From contig CM077824.1 in the NCBI GenBank assembly GCA_039720395.1, positions 17,426,046 to 17,490,045 of the forward strand: a stretch of DNA of 64,000 nucleotides, given 5' to 3'. The notes under the pieces were generated by a model, which worked only from the letters and a program-made list of their open reading frames with translations, did no database searches and was not told the origin of the DNA. A program made the position numbers and the translations under genes. This DNA comes from Liquidambar formosana. Its lineage: Eukaryota; Streptophyta; Magnoliopsida; Saxifragales; Altingiaceae. Below, piece by piece: positions 12,115 to 24,371 of the stretch. Within the stretch, counting starts at the first letter, position 1. Every line of letters begins with the position of its first letter.

Positions 12115-13594
12115 TGACTATAAGTGCAACAGACTAGCCAAGTAATTAATAGAGAATATATCATAAGAAAGACCTCATCCTTTTCATAGGGAATGTACAT
12201 GAAAACATCAAATCACTCAAATGCATATGGATACAGACCCTACTTCAAGGATGAATGATAGGAGACAATTGATAAGATTAAAGACAACTGACAAAAACAA
12301 ATGACAATAGATGAGAACCCCCAAGACACGCTATAGAGGAAACTAATTCATGGAATCACCACGGATAATCTTCGAAATGTTCTTTTACTTTGGGACACAT
12401 TCCTCACAAGGTTCATCTTGCCTTTTGCTTAAAGTTCTTCCTTCTATTTTTCATCATTTTTCATTTTTTTTCCTTCTTTTTTTTTTCAAGCCCTAACTTT
12501 TGCCTAGACTACCCTTTCGGGTTTTTAACCTAGCAGGCGTTTTCTTTCTTATTTCTTATCCAATTCAGACTAGTGTGATATTTACCCACTAATGACCCTA
12601 TCAGCATCTCCAAAAGATTATTTTCACCATCATATCTTCTCAGTGGCATTGACCTGCTTGAAACCTTCTTCATAACATGGTAAACATTAATAAAGTGCTA
12701 ATCTTTTTGTTCGAATTATCAATGGTTTGACTTTCTAACACATGACTCTTTTACACATGACTCTTTTGTACATGCCCCTTGCAATGATGTGGCTACACCT
12801 CTAAAGGTTGCCTACGTACCCAAAAAGGGATCAAGCCTTATGTAGTTCATTGATATATACTTGAACAACTTTAATCAATCAGAGAGGACTTTTATCTGGA
12901 CTGTAATGTAGGCTTTAAGCTCTAGGCTCATGAAAGAAGGGATGATAAAAGCTTAAATTGATTTCAATGGGTTCCTATCTGTTAAGGATTACTTCACTTC
13001 ACTTTCATTTCCAAACTTAGCACTTCACTTGCTATCTCATTATGACATCTTTTTTCCTTTTTTCTTTCTTCTTCTTTTTTTTTTTTTTTTTTTTCTCTTT
13101 TCCTTTCTCTTTGTTTTCTGTTTTTTTTTCTCTTCATCTTTTCTTTTCTTTCTATTTTTTTTCTATACACCACTTAGCTTTCAAACAAATATTTCTTCAA
13201 AATTTGCCCCTAGTGTAGGAGGTAATCCTTGACAAGGGTATCAAAAATGAAATTATTTAGGCTCAAAGGGGATAATAAGGGATTTTTCTTTTTTTTTGAA
13301 GGATAGCAGAAATGATGGTCTCTCTTCATTTTGATCTCCATTGTTCGCAATTCAGGCATTAAAAGGGCAAATATATTAACTCATGTGCTAGAAAAGCAAA
13401 CTATATCAAACTTTTGAGAAAGCAAACAATAAATGAATGCAAACCATTCATTAATAACCAAAAGAAACAATTATACCAAAGTAATTACCCCAAAATAATT
13501 GTTCCAAACCATAAAAATCCAACCAAAATAACCAATTATTCAAATAGCATCTTAAAACCATGGAAACTAAAAGAAACTAAGCAATCCTCTACTT
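12115..13594. mobile_element. non-coding interior of the gag-only element
   Basis: No conserved coding frame is seen. The stretch includes a T-rich run near 12440-12490 and a long pyrimidine run at 13046-13165 (almost only T and C). The ORFs through the pyrimidine run are low-complexity Phe-rich frames. Pol domains would be expected here in a full element and are absent. Confidence 0.6.
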
Positions 13595-14891
13595 TCAAAT
13601 CCACTGCATCCCATTTGCATTTGAAGGTGGCATGGCATAGTAGTCTGGGAGTGGATTTGTTACTATATTTGGTGCCCCTGGCTTAGGAAGCTTTCCTGAG
13701 TTAATCATATCCTAAATGGTATGGCGAAGACGTCCATACCTATTAGTGTGATGGCATAACTCTGGTGAAAATCATAGTACTTATTCTTATTGTAGTTCGG
13801 TGCCAACTTGTTGATCGGAGTAGGATCCAGTAGCTTCATCTTTCCTCTTTTCACTAAATTCTGAAGGGCTGTAGACAGAGACACACCAAGTGAAGAGAAC
13901 TCCTTAGGTCTAATACGAGGATTAACTGTGTTAACCTCATTAGCTTTGTTGCCATTACTTGCACTCGAGCTGCCAAATCCATATATGCGCTTCTTCCTAT
14001 CATTCTTATTAATTAGGCCACTATCCATGCCATCCTCAACTTGTATACTAGCATCGTGCAAGTCTTCAAAGGTCCTAAATGAGATAGGCATCAATGGTTT
14101 TCTAAAATTTGGTAGAAGGTTCTTCACAATTATGCGCACTTTATCCTTCTCAGTTGGACGATTGGGCATTTTAACAGCTTTAGCCCTCCACCTCGTTAAG
14201 AACTTAGAGAATGTCTCATTACTCTTCTGCTTTGTAGTCTCCAAATCTCGCAGAGTTACATTGAGTTGGGCATTGTAGTTGTAATGGTGCACGAACTCCA
14301 TAGCCAGCTCCTTCCAGTTTCGGGTCTTTGTAGTGTCCAAGGAAAGGTACCAATTCATAGCATTGCCATTAAGGGTTCTTGGGAAACAATGCACAATCTG
14401 CTCTTCAGAAAGCCCTATAGGTTTTATCGCCAGAATGTAATACTTCAAATGATTGCGAGGATTACTAATCCCATTAAACACATCCATCTTAGGCATTTTG
14501 AATGTGGGGGTAGTTGGACATTAGGGAATGGACATAATTCATCCATGTCTAACATGTACTCTTCCACACCTTAAGACTTCCTCAAAATAGTCTTTATCTT
14601 TTCCACCTCAGCAGAAATGTCTTGCACCTTTTTCCCTTTAACCTTCCTCTTGGTTTCAGCTTCCTTCTTTTTAGATTCGGCTTATTTCTTATTATAGTAG
14701 TCCTCCTTATCTTCTTTACCAAAGATAAAATCTTCATCCTCCACCTCAGCTTTGGCTTCTTCTTTAGTTGCTTATTTACCCTGGCTGACTTCAATCTTTT
14801 GGAGTCTTTCTAAAACAGGCGCCATTGATCTTTCTATCATCTTTGCTATCATCTTTTCTAATCTCTTCACTAAATCTTGTTCAGCAGCCAT
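13595..14891 (-). pseudogene. Ty3/gypsy-type gag pseudogene
   Basis: The best frame is 14496-13705 (263 codons). It shows the Retrotrans_gag pattern: MPKMDVFNGISNPRNHLKYY near its start, then FPRTLNGNAMNWYLSL, a conserved Trp-Lys-Glu-Leu segment, and TFSKFLTRWRAKA. Homology extends past both ends in broken frames. Upstream from 14891 the frame reads MAAEQDLVKRLEKMIA and is cut by stops. Downstream of about 13760 a frameshift moves the family pattern (DMINSGKLP...NIVTNPLPDYY) into another frame, ending at 13595. The usual zinc-knuckle region is degraded. The protein would have packaged element RNA; it is not functional here. Confidence 0.8.
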
Positions 14892-16070
14892 TGCAATAAT
14901 TTGGGTAACTTCTACTTTTTCTAACCTCCCAGATGAATTGCAAACCCAAGTTAGTTGTGTAGGATTCTCTTTAGAAGTAATGATTGGATATCCCTACAAA
15001 GAATATTCCTTATAAAAACCATTTACCATAATTATCCATAATGATTTCACATCAATTTTTATCCAAACATGCCTCTAGAATAAAGCCCATCAAGGACTAG
15101 AGAATTGAACCAAAAAAGGAACCAAGATAAACTTAGACCAAGAATTAAAGACCTAAAAGGAAAAAATGAAAGTGGACATAGACTCATAAATTGACAACTA
15201 AAAACCTAGACAAGAGACATGGTGACAACATGCAACACTAAAAAAGAAAAGATGTAAACCTAGAATGAATGGGCTTAATGCACTTACGAGATGCTAATGG
15301 AAGACTCAACTAATCCTAATACCCTAAAATGAAATACTCTAATGAATGAGATGCCCCTAGAAAAAAAGAGAAATGGTAATGGACCTAAAACCCTAAGAGA
15401 AAGCCCAACATAGAATCAGATTAAGGGCACATGAAACCAAGGATACCACATTGGGTTCAGCCAACCAAAGTCTATTCATTTTTCGCATCTAAGCCCATTA
15501 CAATATTCACACATTCTTCTACTCTCATTTGGATCCAAGCCAATATTTTCTTTTTGATCTTCTTTTTGAATTTTTTTTTAATATATATATATTTTGGGCT
15601 TGGACCCAATTACAAAATCACACACCTCACCTCTCAATTGGACCTAGACTTGAAAAAGATAATAGACAATGATGGGCCTTGCCCCTAAGTCTAAACATTA
15701 TGGGCCTAATATACAAATGTAACATGACATGCAAAGTGACACACATTCAAACAGAGCTATGCAAAGGCTTTAGGGGTAATTTAGTGTGGTCGGCCCATTA
15801 GGGTTACTTCTCCTTCAAGGGTCACCTAAGCTAAGGCACTCAATGAGCGGCTCGTTAACGTACTCACTAGCTTATCATAGGCTAGTGGCATAGGTTGTGG
15901 GTTGATGATGCCAACTCTAGGTTACCATAGGTCCGAATGGGGCCTAGGCCTTTTGTTGGTCTCTTATCGAGGATAAGGAGTGGTAGTGCGCATATGTGCA
16001 ATTTAGTTTCCTTTAATCAAATTTCCTAATTAATTAAAGCCAACAATTACTACAGAATCTAGCTCTCTAT
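14892..16070 (-). mobile_element. leader of the gag-only element
   Basis: About 1.2 kb lies between the 5' LTR and gag, with no conserved frame. The part at 15820-16070 resembles the leader of element 1 (1490-1800). A short ATATATATAT run is at 15580-15590. Confidence 0.55.
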
Positions 16071-16087
16071 CCCTAGTGGAGTGCCAC
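16071..16087 (-). other. primer binding site of the gag-only element
   Basis: The minus strand directly after the LTR reads GTGGCACTCCACTAGGG, a variant of the site at 1801-1817. TGG starts one base inside the LTR end. The change from TGGCGACTC to TGGCACTCC suggests decay. Confidence 0.45.
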
Positions 16088-17295
16088 TGTGAGCACCATG
16101 TCTTATACCACATGGCTTGGGAGTACGCCACCAACCAGGAGGGCTAACGCGGAAAGGAGTTGCCACCCAATTTGACTTGGGAACTAACTTGAACCCTAGC
16201 AGGATCTAACTCTTCATAACCAAAGAAAGTTCAGAGCTAGGATACATCGCTGGGAAAGTGTAAGGCATCCAGCAATGCCTAGTCGAAACCGGCCCCTACA
16301 CATAATTATTGGCTTTAGTTAATTAAGTATCTAATTAAATTCCACCCTAAATCGTGTAATAATATAATAACACACACAATGACCAAAACAATGAATAAAT
16401 AAAATAAAACAGAGAATCAAAAATATATCAAAAAGAATATATCAGAATATACAGAGAAATAAGATATATTAACCAACCAGAAACAAAAGATATGAATAAA
16501 CCAACAATTTGTCTGCAACGGTAAGGTGCGTACGCATCACTGATGGGTACGTACATACCTAATAGGCACTTTCGCCAACTCAATCACATGCATACTTAGA
16601 AAGGGGGAAAACAAAACATAAAACAAAAATAATAGAAAATAAACTTTCTACCAAGAAGGGAATGCGTATGCACTCTATAGGCATATCATACAGAATTACA
16701 AAGACCTTGTATTAATCTATATCATACATCCTTAATAAAATAAAATATACAAAAAATAAATACGAATATAAACTAAACCTAAATCATGCTAATCATACTT
16801 TAGACAAAAATAAAATAAAATAAAATAATAAAAGAAGAACTAGAATAAAAAGCTAAAGAAAACCAAATTTACTGACTTTGTAATTGTTCGTGGCCCCTCA
16901 GATCTTTGAATTAAATCAAGCCAACACGAATCCTCCTCTTCGTCAAAGTGTTATCATAGCAAAGAGATCAAAATTGACTCAACTTTGAAAAGAAATAGAA
17001 AACAAAAGAGAATAAGAGAAAAGAAAAGTGATTTTCATCACTTTGCAACAGCAGAAACTTCAATCGAGTTTTTGGGTATGAAAACGTTGGAATTGGACAC
17101 AACTCATGAAATACAAAGTTGTAGAGAATTTAATTATCTTTCTAAGAAGACTAATTTCATCAAATTCTAACTTCGGACTCAAAAGTTATGATTAAAATAC
17201 GCTCGCTGGTTTTCAGAAAAACTGCTGCTGAATTATGACGAATTTCACTATTTGAAAACCCTATTCTCATCCCTTTTCTCTAAGGCATTAAAAGA

Positions 17296-17337
<42 letters not shown>

Positions 17338-17706
17338 ACTAGGGTTTTCCTTTCCTTTCTAGACTAGATTTCTTAGATAATAATTAAAAGATATTTTATA
17401 ATGATAAAAGTCTTCTAATCTGAATAGGAAAGGGAAATTGTATTTTCTAAGAATTAGGAGAGTGACCACTAACACGCATACATATGTATTGTATGTGCAT
17501 ACACACACTTATCACATACGTACACGTTTTAATGGCATGATAAAAATGACTAATTTAATAAAATAATTTTCCTTTCATTTTAACCAAAAATCTCATGCTG
17601 TGATTCGCACTAATTCTTAAAGGATAATCCATAAATAACCACACTAAACTCATCATCGAAGCCACGGGACTTAAGATAACAACGGATACAAAATGGGGTG
17701 TCTACA
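16088..17706 (-). repeat. 5' LTR of the gag-only element
   Basis: In + orientation it starts TGTGAGCACCATG and ends ATGGGGTGTCTACA. It is 1619 bp against 1596 bp for its partner; much of the difference is an expanded (TA)n run at 17298-17333. Divergence between the LTRs is visible throughout, so the insertion is not very recent. Confidence 0.88.
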
Positions 17707-17763
17707 TGGACCTCATCATCGGGAACTCACCATCAAATATTGGGACAAAATGGGATGTCTACA
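17707..17763 (-). mobile_element. 5' LTR of element 1, 5' end (piece 3 of 3)
   Basis: After the duplicated TGGAC this short piece reads CTCATCATCGGGAACTCACC and ends ATGGGATGTCTACA. It matches the reversed start of the solo LTR (19101-19160). It is the true 5' terminus of element 1's LTR. The next five bases, ACCCG, should be one copy of the duplication made by element 1. Confidence 0.8.
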
Positions 17764-20700
17764 ACCCGTAATTTTTAAGTAAAGTATTAAGGGTTTAATA
17801 CTTTGTTAGTATACGTATTATCGAATTTTTTTGGTTTTGTTCATGTATAAGCATGGCATGATATTGATTTTTATATGCATGGACATGTTTATTTTATGTT
17901 TAAAAGTCATTTTAATGATTTTGGGAAGGTTTGGGGTGATTTGGAAGCATTTGGGCGATATATGCTGAATGCTGACAAAACTCACAAACCGTGAGGGTAG
18001 GGATCAATCGGGGTATGAGACTGATCGATCGGTACCCCTCTAGAAATGCCTATCGCATTCTGCCAAACCAGATCGATCAGGGTTAGAGCCTAATCGATTG
18101 AGCTTTGCTGAAATTAATTTTTTTTAACATGTAAAATGATGCACGTGGCCCTCTAAAATTGATTTAAACTCAATGCACAACCCATACACCACCAGATCTA
18201 GGTTGTTCATTTATAAAGAGTGTGGGAAAGCTAGAGAGAGGAAGAGAAGTTTGAGGAGAGAAAGAGAGAAGGTTAGGGTTAGGGTTTTTAACCCATTTTT
18301 CTCTTGCATGTCACATTTTGGGACTAAATCAAGCTCTCCTCATCTCAAGGCTGCATTCTTGAAGCATAGTTCATCATCTACACTCCACCATTATTACTTT
18401 TGGAACTATTTCTTGTTATTGGAGGTTAGGATTTGAGTCCTGAGCTTGGATTTTATGGGTTTTGGCATGGATGTTCACTTTCACTAATTCCATTGCCATT
18501 TTGGAGATATTTTCTCAAATCTAAAAGTTAGGGTTAGTATTTCTTAAAGATTAGCCACCACATTCTTACATTTTGGGTTTATTCATAACTTTTGGAAGTC
18601 TTGGTTGCATTTTTGGAGTTAAAATCTCTACTACCATCATCATTCATGGCACTTGGGAGCTAGAACTTGGATTAGGAGCTTGCATGTGCATTCTAAGAGC
18701 TTAGATTCCACACCCACAACACCTAAGGTTGTGTTTTCTACACATTTGATTGAGGTAAGTGCAATTTTTATAGATTCAAACTATTGACATGATAATATGG
18801 TATATATTATCATTATAATTGTTATTCTTGGAATTAATTAAATATGTATATTGATGATTTGTGGAATAAATCTTGAAATGTGATTATAGGTATTTGATAA
18901 CTTAATTTGGGAATTATGTTTATTGAGAATTTTGGTTTATTTTATACATTTTAAGTAGTATAAATGTATGGATTTTATGATTAATTTTCATGTGTAATTG
19001 ATACTCTTAGTTTATGATTTTAAGGTTATAAATGGATATCTATATTGTATAATTTATCATAATTTGGTATAATTATGAGATTATTTTTCACTATGGTTTA
19101 TGTAGACACCCCATTTCGTCCCTATATTTGATGGTGAGTTCCCAATGATGAGATTCGTGATGTTTATTGTCAACTTAGGTCTCTTTTCTACAAGTAAGTA
19201 ATTGAGTTAGGTGCATATATATGTGTGTGTATAAGTATATAAAACCAATTAGGTAGAGTTCTCCGTATGCACCCTTCTCACACTTCTCACCATTCTCATT
19301 CATTTCAACTCATTCCCTCTCAATTGTGTTTATTGTCTCCAACCAAAGCCTTCTTTATATAGGCTCACATTTATCTAACATTTGAAGTGGTGATGAATTC
19401 ATCTCCCACTTGGTAATTTACCAAGTGGTGTATCCACCATTTATTTCAAGTGATTCATCCACCATTACCAAGTGGTATATCCACCATTTATCAAAAATGA
19501 TTCATCCACCATTTATCTTAAGTGATAAAAATCTGCTGCTGTTTTGCTTCAAAATGACTATCAACTTCACTTCTACTGACTGTCAACTTATCTCAGATTG
19601 ACTGATTGACTAGTAACATACTTATTTTAACAACTTCTTTTCTTTTTAAGTGAGAAACCCACTCCAAGAAGGGATAGAAGTGGGGAATGGGAGGGGAAAT
19701 TAGGTTAATAGGGATGTGTAGGATGGCAAAAATAAAAGAAGTGGGGAATGGTGAGGGAAATTAGGTAAGTGAATAAACTTGCACTTTGATTATTCCCTAT
19801 AAATAGCGAGAGCTTGGGAGAGTTCAAAGATACCAAAAAATTAGAGGGTCAAGAGAGAATGTTGAGACTCTAAGAGAAAATAGAGAGAAAGAGAGACTTG
19901 GGGAGGAGAGTTATTGTAAGAAAAATACTAAACAAAAGAGAAGTTGCATTGAGAGAAAATAAAATAAAGATGACTTGTGAGGAAGGGAAATAGTTTGCTT
20001 GGCTCAACGAAAGGGACGTTGCCAAATTGATAGTGGACTTGAGGGACGGTTTAAATACCAACCAATTTCATTTGCAAAAGGTATAAATTTATATCTGATA
20101 GTAGAATTGAATAAATTATATTTAATATTTATTTGATTAATATGTCATTTGTGTGTGTTTTAATTATTTTATGATATATCGGTGATCCAGATTAAATTAA
20201 AATACTAAACATGGTTAATGAATACAAAATGAGGGCCGATTTATTACCGGGTATTGTTGGGTTCCTAACACCTTCCCAACATGTACCCTAGTTCTGAACC
20301 TTTCTTTAGTCAATAAAATTGGTTCTGGACCCTTATAGGTAGCGACTATTATTCATATGTTAATCCTCAGGGGTTAGCACAATCAGAACCAAAAGCAAGT
20401 AAAATACAAGTAAATGTGAGCGCGTTGTGAAAATCGGTGCGCTCACAGTTTATGTGGTATATTTTGGAGATGATTTTGGGTTTAAATTACTTTATGATAT
20501 ATTGTATGTCATGTTGGGCATAATCATGCATGAAATGAAACTAATTAAATATTTGGTAAAATTATTAAAGGGATCATTAGAATTGGACTACTTGCAGTCA
20601 AGGAACTTAGCGGTATTTTTCTTTCCTTTGATCCAGAGATACTTGCGGTCCCAAGCAGGAATATTTTGCTGTGTTCCCAAATTAAGGATACTTGTGGTCT

Positions 20701-21472
20701 CAGGTTGGGATGACAGCTATGTTGTCCTTATAAGAGGCTACTTTCCATCCTTATGAGGGTACAGTGTTGTCTTCTTAGAAGTTGGGTAAATCCTCTATTT
20801 TCGCGTGAAGAATCCTGTGGGAGTAGTCGGTAATTGATAGAAATAATTAAATTGGATATGATTCACATGCATTGGGCATTATGCATTATTTACTTTAAGT
20901 TATGAATTGTAACTTGTTTTAGATTTTTATATACGCGGTTGATATATTTTTCTTAAATGATATAATTGATTCTATTTATATCGTTGCTTTAGTTACTTAT
21001 GTAAAATTTTTCTTACTGAGTTATCGAACTCACGACTATTATTTCAAACTGTTTTTTAGATCCCAGAGAGAAGCATATTTATTTGGATGATTATAATAGA
21101 ATTTTATAAGATGTATAATTCATGGATAAATGAATATGTTTATTTGATTTTTTTTTTTTTTAATTTGGGCCAATGGCCAACGTACATTTAATTAATTCAG
21201 GTTGTAATTTTAATTTTGTATGATTTTCTTATGTGGAATGCAAGGTATGGAATGATACCACAATATATAGATGACATGAAATTTTTTTATGAATGGATTT
21301 TATAACAGGTTTTTCTTATGGTATGTCCCATCTACAGAGGAGTCATACCTAAAGATATTTTAAAATGGTTGAAATTTTAACACTTGTCGTCTTCTTTTAT
21401 AGATAAAAGATTTATTAAAGAAAAACTTATTTTATTATTATTGATCATAGCTTAATTAAACTGGGTCGTAAC
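17764..21472 (+). mobile_element. outer LTR (Del/Tekay-like), interrupted by two elements
   Basis: The sequence opens ACCCGTAATTTTTAAG, which resembles the start of chromovirus-type LTRs after a missing TGTAAC-like end, and closes AAACTGGGTCGTAACA at 21472. It holds GATCGATC-containing repeats (about 18000-18105), a GGTTAGGGTTAGGGTTTT stretch and, after 20452, typical non-coding LTR sequence. It is interrupted at 19101-20447 by a solo LTR and at its left end by element 1. No gag or pol is attached, so it is probably a solo or truncated LTR. Family assignment is by resemblance only. Confidence 0.5.
19101..20447 (+). mobile_element. solo LTR with perfect 5-bp target duplication
   Basis: It starts TGTAGACACCCCATTTCG and ends GGTGCGCTCACA, flanked by GTTTA on both sides (19096-19100 and 20448-20452). 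It is the same family as the LTR of element 1 but in the opposite orientation and uninterrupted, which made it possible to reassemble the broken copy. No internal region remains, so it arose by recombination between two LTRs. Confidence 0.88.
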
Positions 21473-22327
21473 AATAGTAAAAGTATATTAAAATACATTA
21501 ATTCATTTTTTCTTTTTGCAAATAGTGATTCTTTATTAAAATTATATTTTTATTTTTTAAAAAAAGTTGTTTCTTGAAGGTCCACACGTCTATAATGATC
21601 GTACAACCTATGGTCAAGGAAATCTTCGTGGCTTAAGCATGACTGCATCCCTTACCAATTTTAGAGGGCACCAAGTTTTCCCCATCATAATGGTTTTTAG
21701 AAAATTGTGTATATTGAGAGAGAAATATTTAAAATATTTAATGGCATTGATAATAAAGTTATCATGCAACACTTTCTAAATAAAAACACTTAAGGAGGAA
21801 AATTGTGAAATTAGTGAAGTTAAATATTATCAAATACTCCATATTAATTAATTTTTTTTATATTTTAATTACACTTTCGTATCTTGTACTTTTGGGGTTT
21901 TGGTTTTTTTCAATCTACTACATATAGAAATGTGTTTGTGTCACTTAAGTTGGTCACATGTAGTTCATGTGATCAAAGATGGGACAGAAATTGGTTGGGT
22001 GTCCCGTAGGCACACCAATACACCATGTAGTTGTTGAATGTATCACGGTCACGTGTGCTAGCTCTGTAAACTATTTTGAGTTGTAATTTTTTAATAATTA
22101 ATTTCTACATAATTAATTTTTGATAGTATTATTTTAAAGTTCTAATTTGTTTATGATTTTATCTGGGAAGAGGTCAACAAATCTCTCGAATTTTATACCT
22201 ACTTACTTCTTGGCTATAATGAAAAAAATTGCTTTATAAATGGATTGTGTAAGTAAAATAAGCACAACAATTTACGATCAATTTAGTGAATTGTAGGTAA
22301 TGGCCCAAAATATATATATATATATGA
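21473..22327. other. intergenic, AT-rich
   Basis: I see no gene, RNA or clear repeat here. A 70-codon ORF at 21567-21779 has no recognisable features. Confidence 0.5.
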
Positions 22328-22714
22328 GGAGGGATCTATTTACATTTGGTGTAAAATTTTTTACTTTTACACCCCTCAATATCTTTTTATGTGAATAATA
22401 TTTCACCAATCTAACCATTGGATTAAGTATTCTATTTATGCATATCATGCATGCCAGATTTTAAATAAATCAAATATTGGGAAACGTATGATCTATAAAC
22501 TGACATTTCTTTTTAAAAATAAAATTATAATTTGGAGCACTCTATAAATTACATACTTCTCGATATCCAATTTACTTGAAATTTGGCATGCATGATATGC
22601 ATGAATAAAGAACTTAATCCAACGGTTGGATTGGCGAAATATTTTTCTCACAAAAAATTAAAGAGGGGTGTAAGAGTAAAAAGCTTTACACCGTGTATAA
22701 ACGGATCCCTCCCC
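22328..22714. mobile_element. foldback MITE
   Basis: The terminal inverted repeats are about 50 bp and imperfect. The left reads GGAGGGATCTATTTACATTT and the inner end TTACACCCCTC. The right is GAGGGGTGTAAGAGTAAAAA ... GATCCCTCCCC. The interior is also partly palindromic (GCATATCATGCATG near both ends). It sits between TA runs, so the target duplication cannot be fixed; TA is possible. Confidence 0.75.
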
Positions 22715-22848
22715 TATATGTATATATATGTTATTTTTCATGTTTTTTAAGTACAACCAATCATATAGAGCTACCAATTTCAATACCTCCTCTATTTATA
22801 TATATACAAAAAGGTAGGATCCAATATATGTTACCAAGTACCCTAATG

Positions 22849-23052
22849 TGTTAGCCTAGTAGAATGTCAAACCTTGATAAGCGCTTTAAAAAGCGTAGGT
22901 TAGGTGATCGAAACTCCACGAACGTATTGATCTCCTTTGGGGCTACCCCCAGGCCAAAAAGGCTTGATAATACCCGGTGTGTGTGGGATGAAGGAAATGC
23001 ACATGCCTAAGGGATTAATCGGGGGCAAAGCCTTGAATAACATTGTTGACAA

Positions 23053-23061
<9 letters not shown>
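22849..23061 (+). mobile_element. tRNA-derived SINE candidate
   Basis: An A-box-like TAGCCTAGTAGAATG at about 22853 is followed some 50 bp later by a B-box-like GGTGATCGAAACTCC. The unit ends in an A-rich tail (23051-23061) that runs into a TA microsatellite. The spacing and tail are those of a pol III-transcribed SINE. It is not a tRNA gene; no cloverleaf can be drawn. Fragments with similar tails (GCATGTGCC...GAATTAGT) occur near 27990 and 55380. Confidence 0.55.
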
Positions 23062-23083
<22 letters not shown>

Positions 23084-23084
23084 T
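23062..23084. repeat. (TA)n microsatellite
   Basis: An uninterrupted TA run lies between the SINE tail and a MITE. Both elements abut it, in keeping with insertion into AT-rich sequence. Confidence 0.9.
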
Positions 23085-23498
23085 AGTCCCCTTCTTATGA
23101 GGTTAACTTAACCTAACTTTGCATTAGGTCACTCTCTAAAACTATACATATGATTCATATTTTACGAAACCAACCATTGGATTAAATAACCTTATCATGT
23201 AAATGATGCATACCAAAAATCAAGTTGATCTAAGAATGATTGCTATTCAATCTAAAAATTACATTTTTTTTTTTAAGTAAAAAATTACATTTTTTTAATC
23301 AATGACAATTGCCCATTTTGGATATTTATAAATGAAATAGTTCTTAATCTCGAATCAACTTGATTTTTTGTATGCATAACCTTCACATGAAGTAAATCTA
23401 ATCCAATGGTTGGTTTTGAAAAATCAAAATCAAAAATAAAGTTTTGAAAGGTGACCTAACCTAAAATTAGGCTAGGTTAACCTCATGAGAAGGGGACT
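23085..23498. mobile_element. foldback MITE
   Basis: Inverted ends: AGTCCCCTTCTTATGAGGTT on the left and its near-complement AACCTCATGAGAAGGGGACT on the right, extending inward as an imperfect stem (CAACCATTGGATTAAAT against TCTAATCCAATGGTTGG). The interior resembles the MITE at 28547-28906 (CAACCRTTGGAT and ATCAAGTTGAT blocks), so they share a family. No coding capacity. Confidence 0.75.
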
Positions 23499-24371
23499 CA
23501 TATAAAGTACCAAGTGTTGGTGATGAAGTTTACGTCTAAAGAAATGGAAGGTATTAGACTTGACTTCTTATTCATTAATGGGTTAGTCACTAGTTTAATT
23601 CATTTAATACAGAGTGGGTACAGCCCTTACTCGTGTCCAAGAAAGTAGTTAGATCTAGATTTCTCTATTCCGGGGAGAAAAAAATTCTCGAAGCCAGCAG
23701 GCCAGGCCTTACTCATGTCCATATTTTTTTTTTTTTTTTTTTTTTAACCAGCATCATATTTAGATCTTTAACCCAACTAATCTCTTAAAACACAAGCCTA
23801 TAACTCACTCTGTAGGTATAAACTTGCCTAACAATTAAGAAGGTTGTAAATGTGCTATGAGAGTTGAAAAAAATGTCCCTAAATTGAACTATAGAAGATA
23901 TAGAATCTTCGCACCATCGCGAAACAATGGAAAAAAGCCTAAAAGATAATTTGATTAGACTTAGTTGTTTTGCTTAATTGATCGATAGTGACTTAACTCT
24001 TAACTTATTAAGATATTTCAAACCTAATACGATAATGATTAAATTAATAAACCATAGTTTTCATCTTAAGTATTTGGTTTGCTTCAAGTAATAACTAAAT
24101 CATGGTTGCCACAATTGACTTCAGTGACTCCTCCAAGTCTAGATGATGCTTACAAATTCCTAGAGACAAAGCTATGGGTTGTAGAAGTCTATCCTTTTAG
24201 GGGTACGCATGGGCCAGTGCAGGAGACACCCGTGGCCTCAATATGTACTACAACGGGATGGCCCCTTCTGCTTGGGCCTCTTGGCTCTGGTCTATGCACA
24301 ATCCTAAGAACCATACCTTCCAAAATTAGGGTACACATGGGCTGGGCTTGGTTTGAAGTTTTTTTAATTGC
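23499..24371. other. intergenic
   Basis: A T-run lies at 23726-23745. The segment 24190-24350 is more GC-rich (TACGCATGGGCCAGTGC, later GGTACACATGGGCTGGGC) and looks like a decayed repeat. The ORFs across it on both strands have no family features. Confidence 0.4.

Larger units (their letters stand above)
9787..17706 (-). mobile_element. non-autonomous gypsy-type LTR element (gag only)
   Basis: A complete 7.9-kb element with two LTRs (9787-11382 and 16088-17706), a leader, a gag pseudogene on the minus strand and a polypurine tract next to the left LTR. Flanks CGGAC (9782-9786) and TGGAC (17707-17711) form a 5-bp duplication with one mismatch. No protease, reverse transcriptase, RNase H or integrase is found in the 4.7-kb interior, so it could move only with help from another element. 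Orientation is leftward: leader and PBS adjoin the right LTR and the polypurine tract adjoins the left LTR. Confidence 0.85.

Noticed and set aside
13029..13232. Phe-rich 67-codon ORF
   Set aside because: It is the translation of a pyrimidine run inside the gag-only element.
18271..18290. Telomere-like GGTTAGGGTTAGGG
   Set aside because: Only about two units, inside LTR sequence; not a telomere or an interstitial array.
22849..22935. tRNA gene
   Set aside because: A and B box-like sequences exist but no cloverleaf or acceptor stem can be drawn; it fits a SINE head better.
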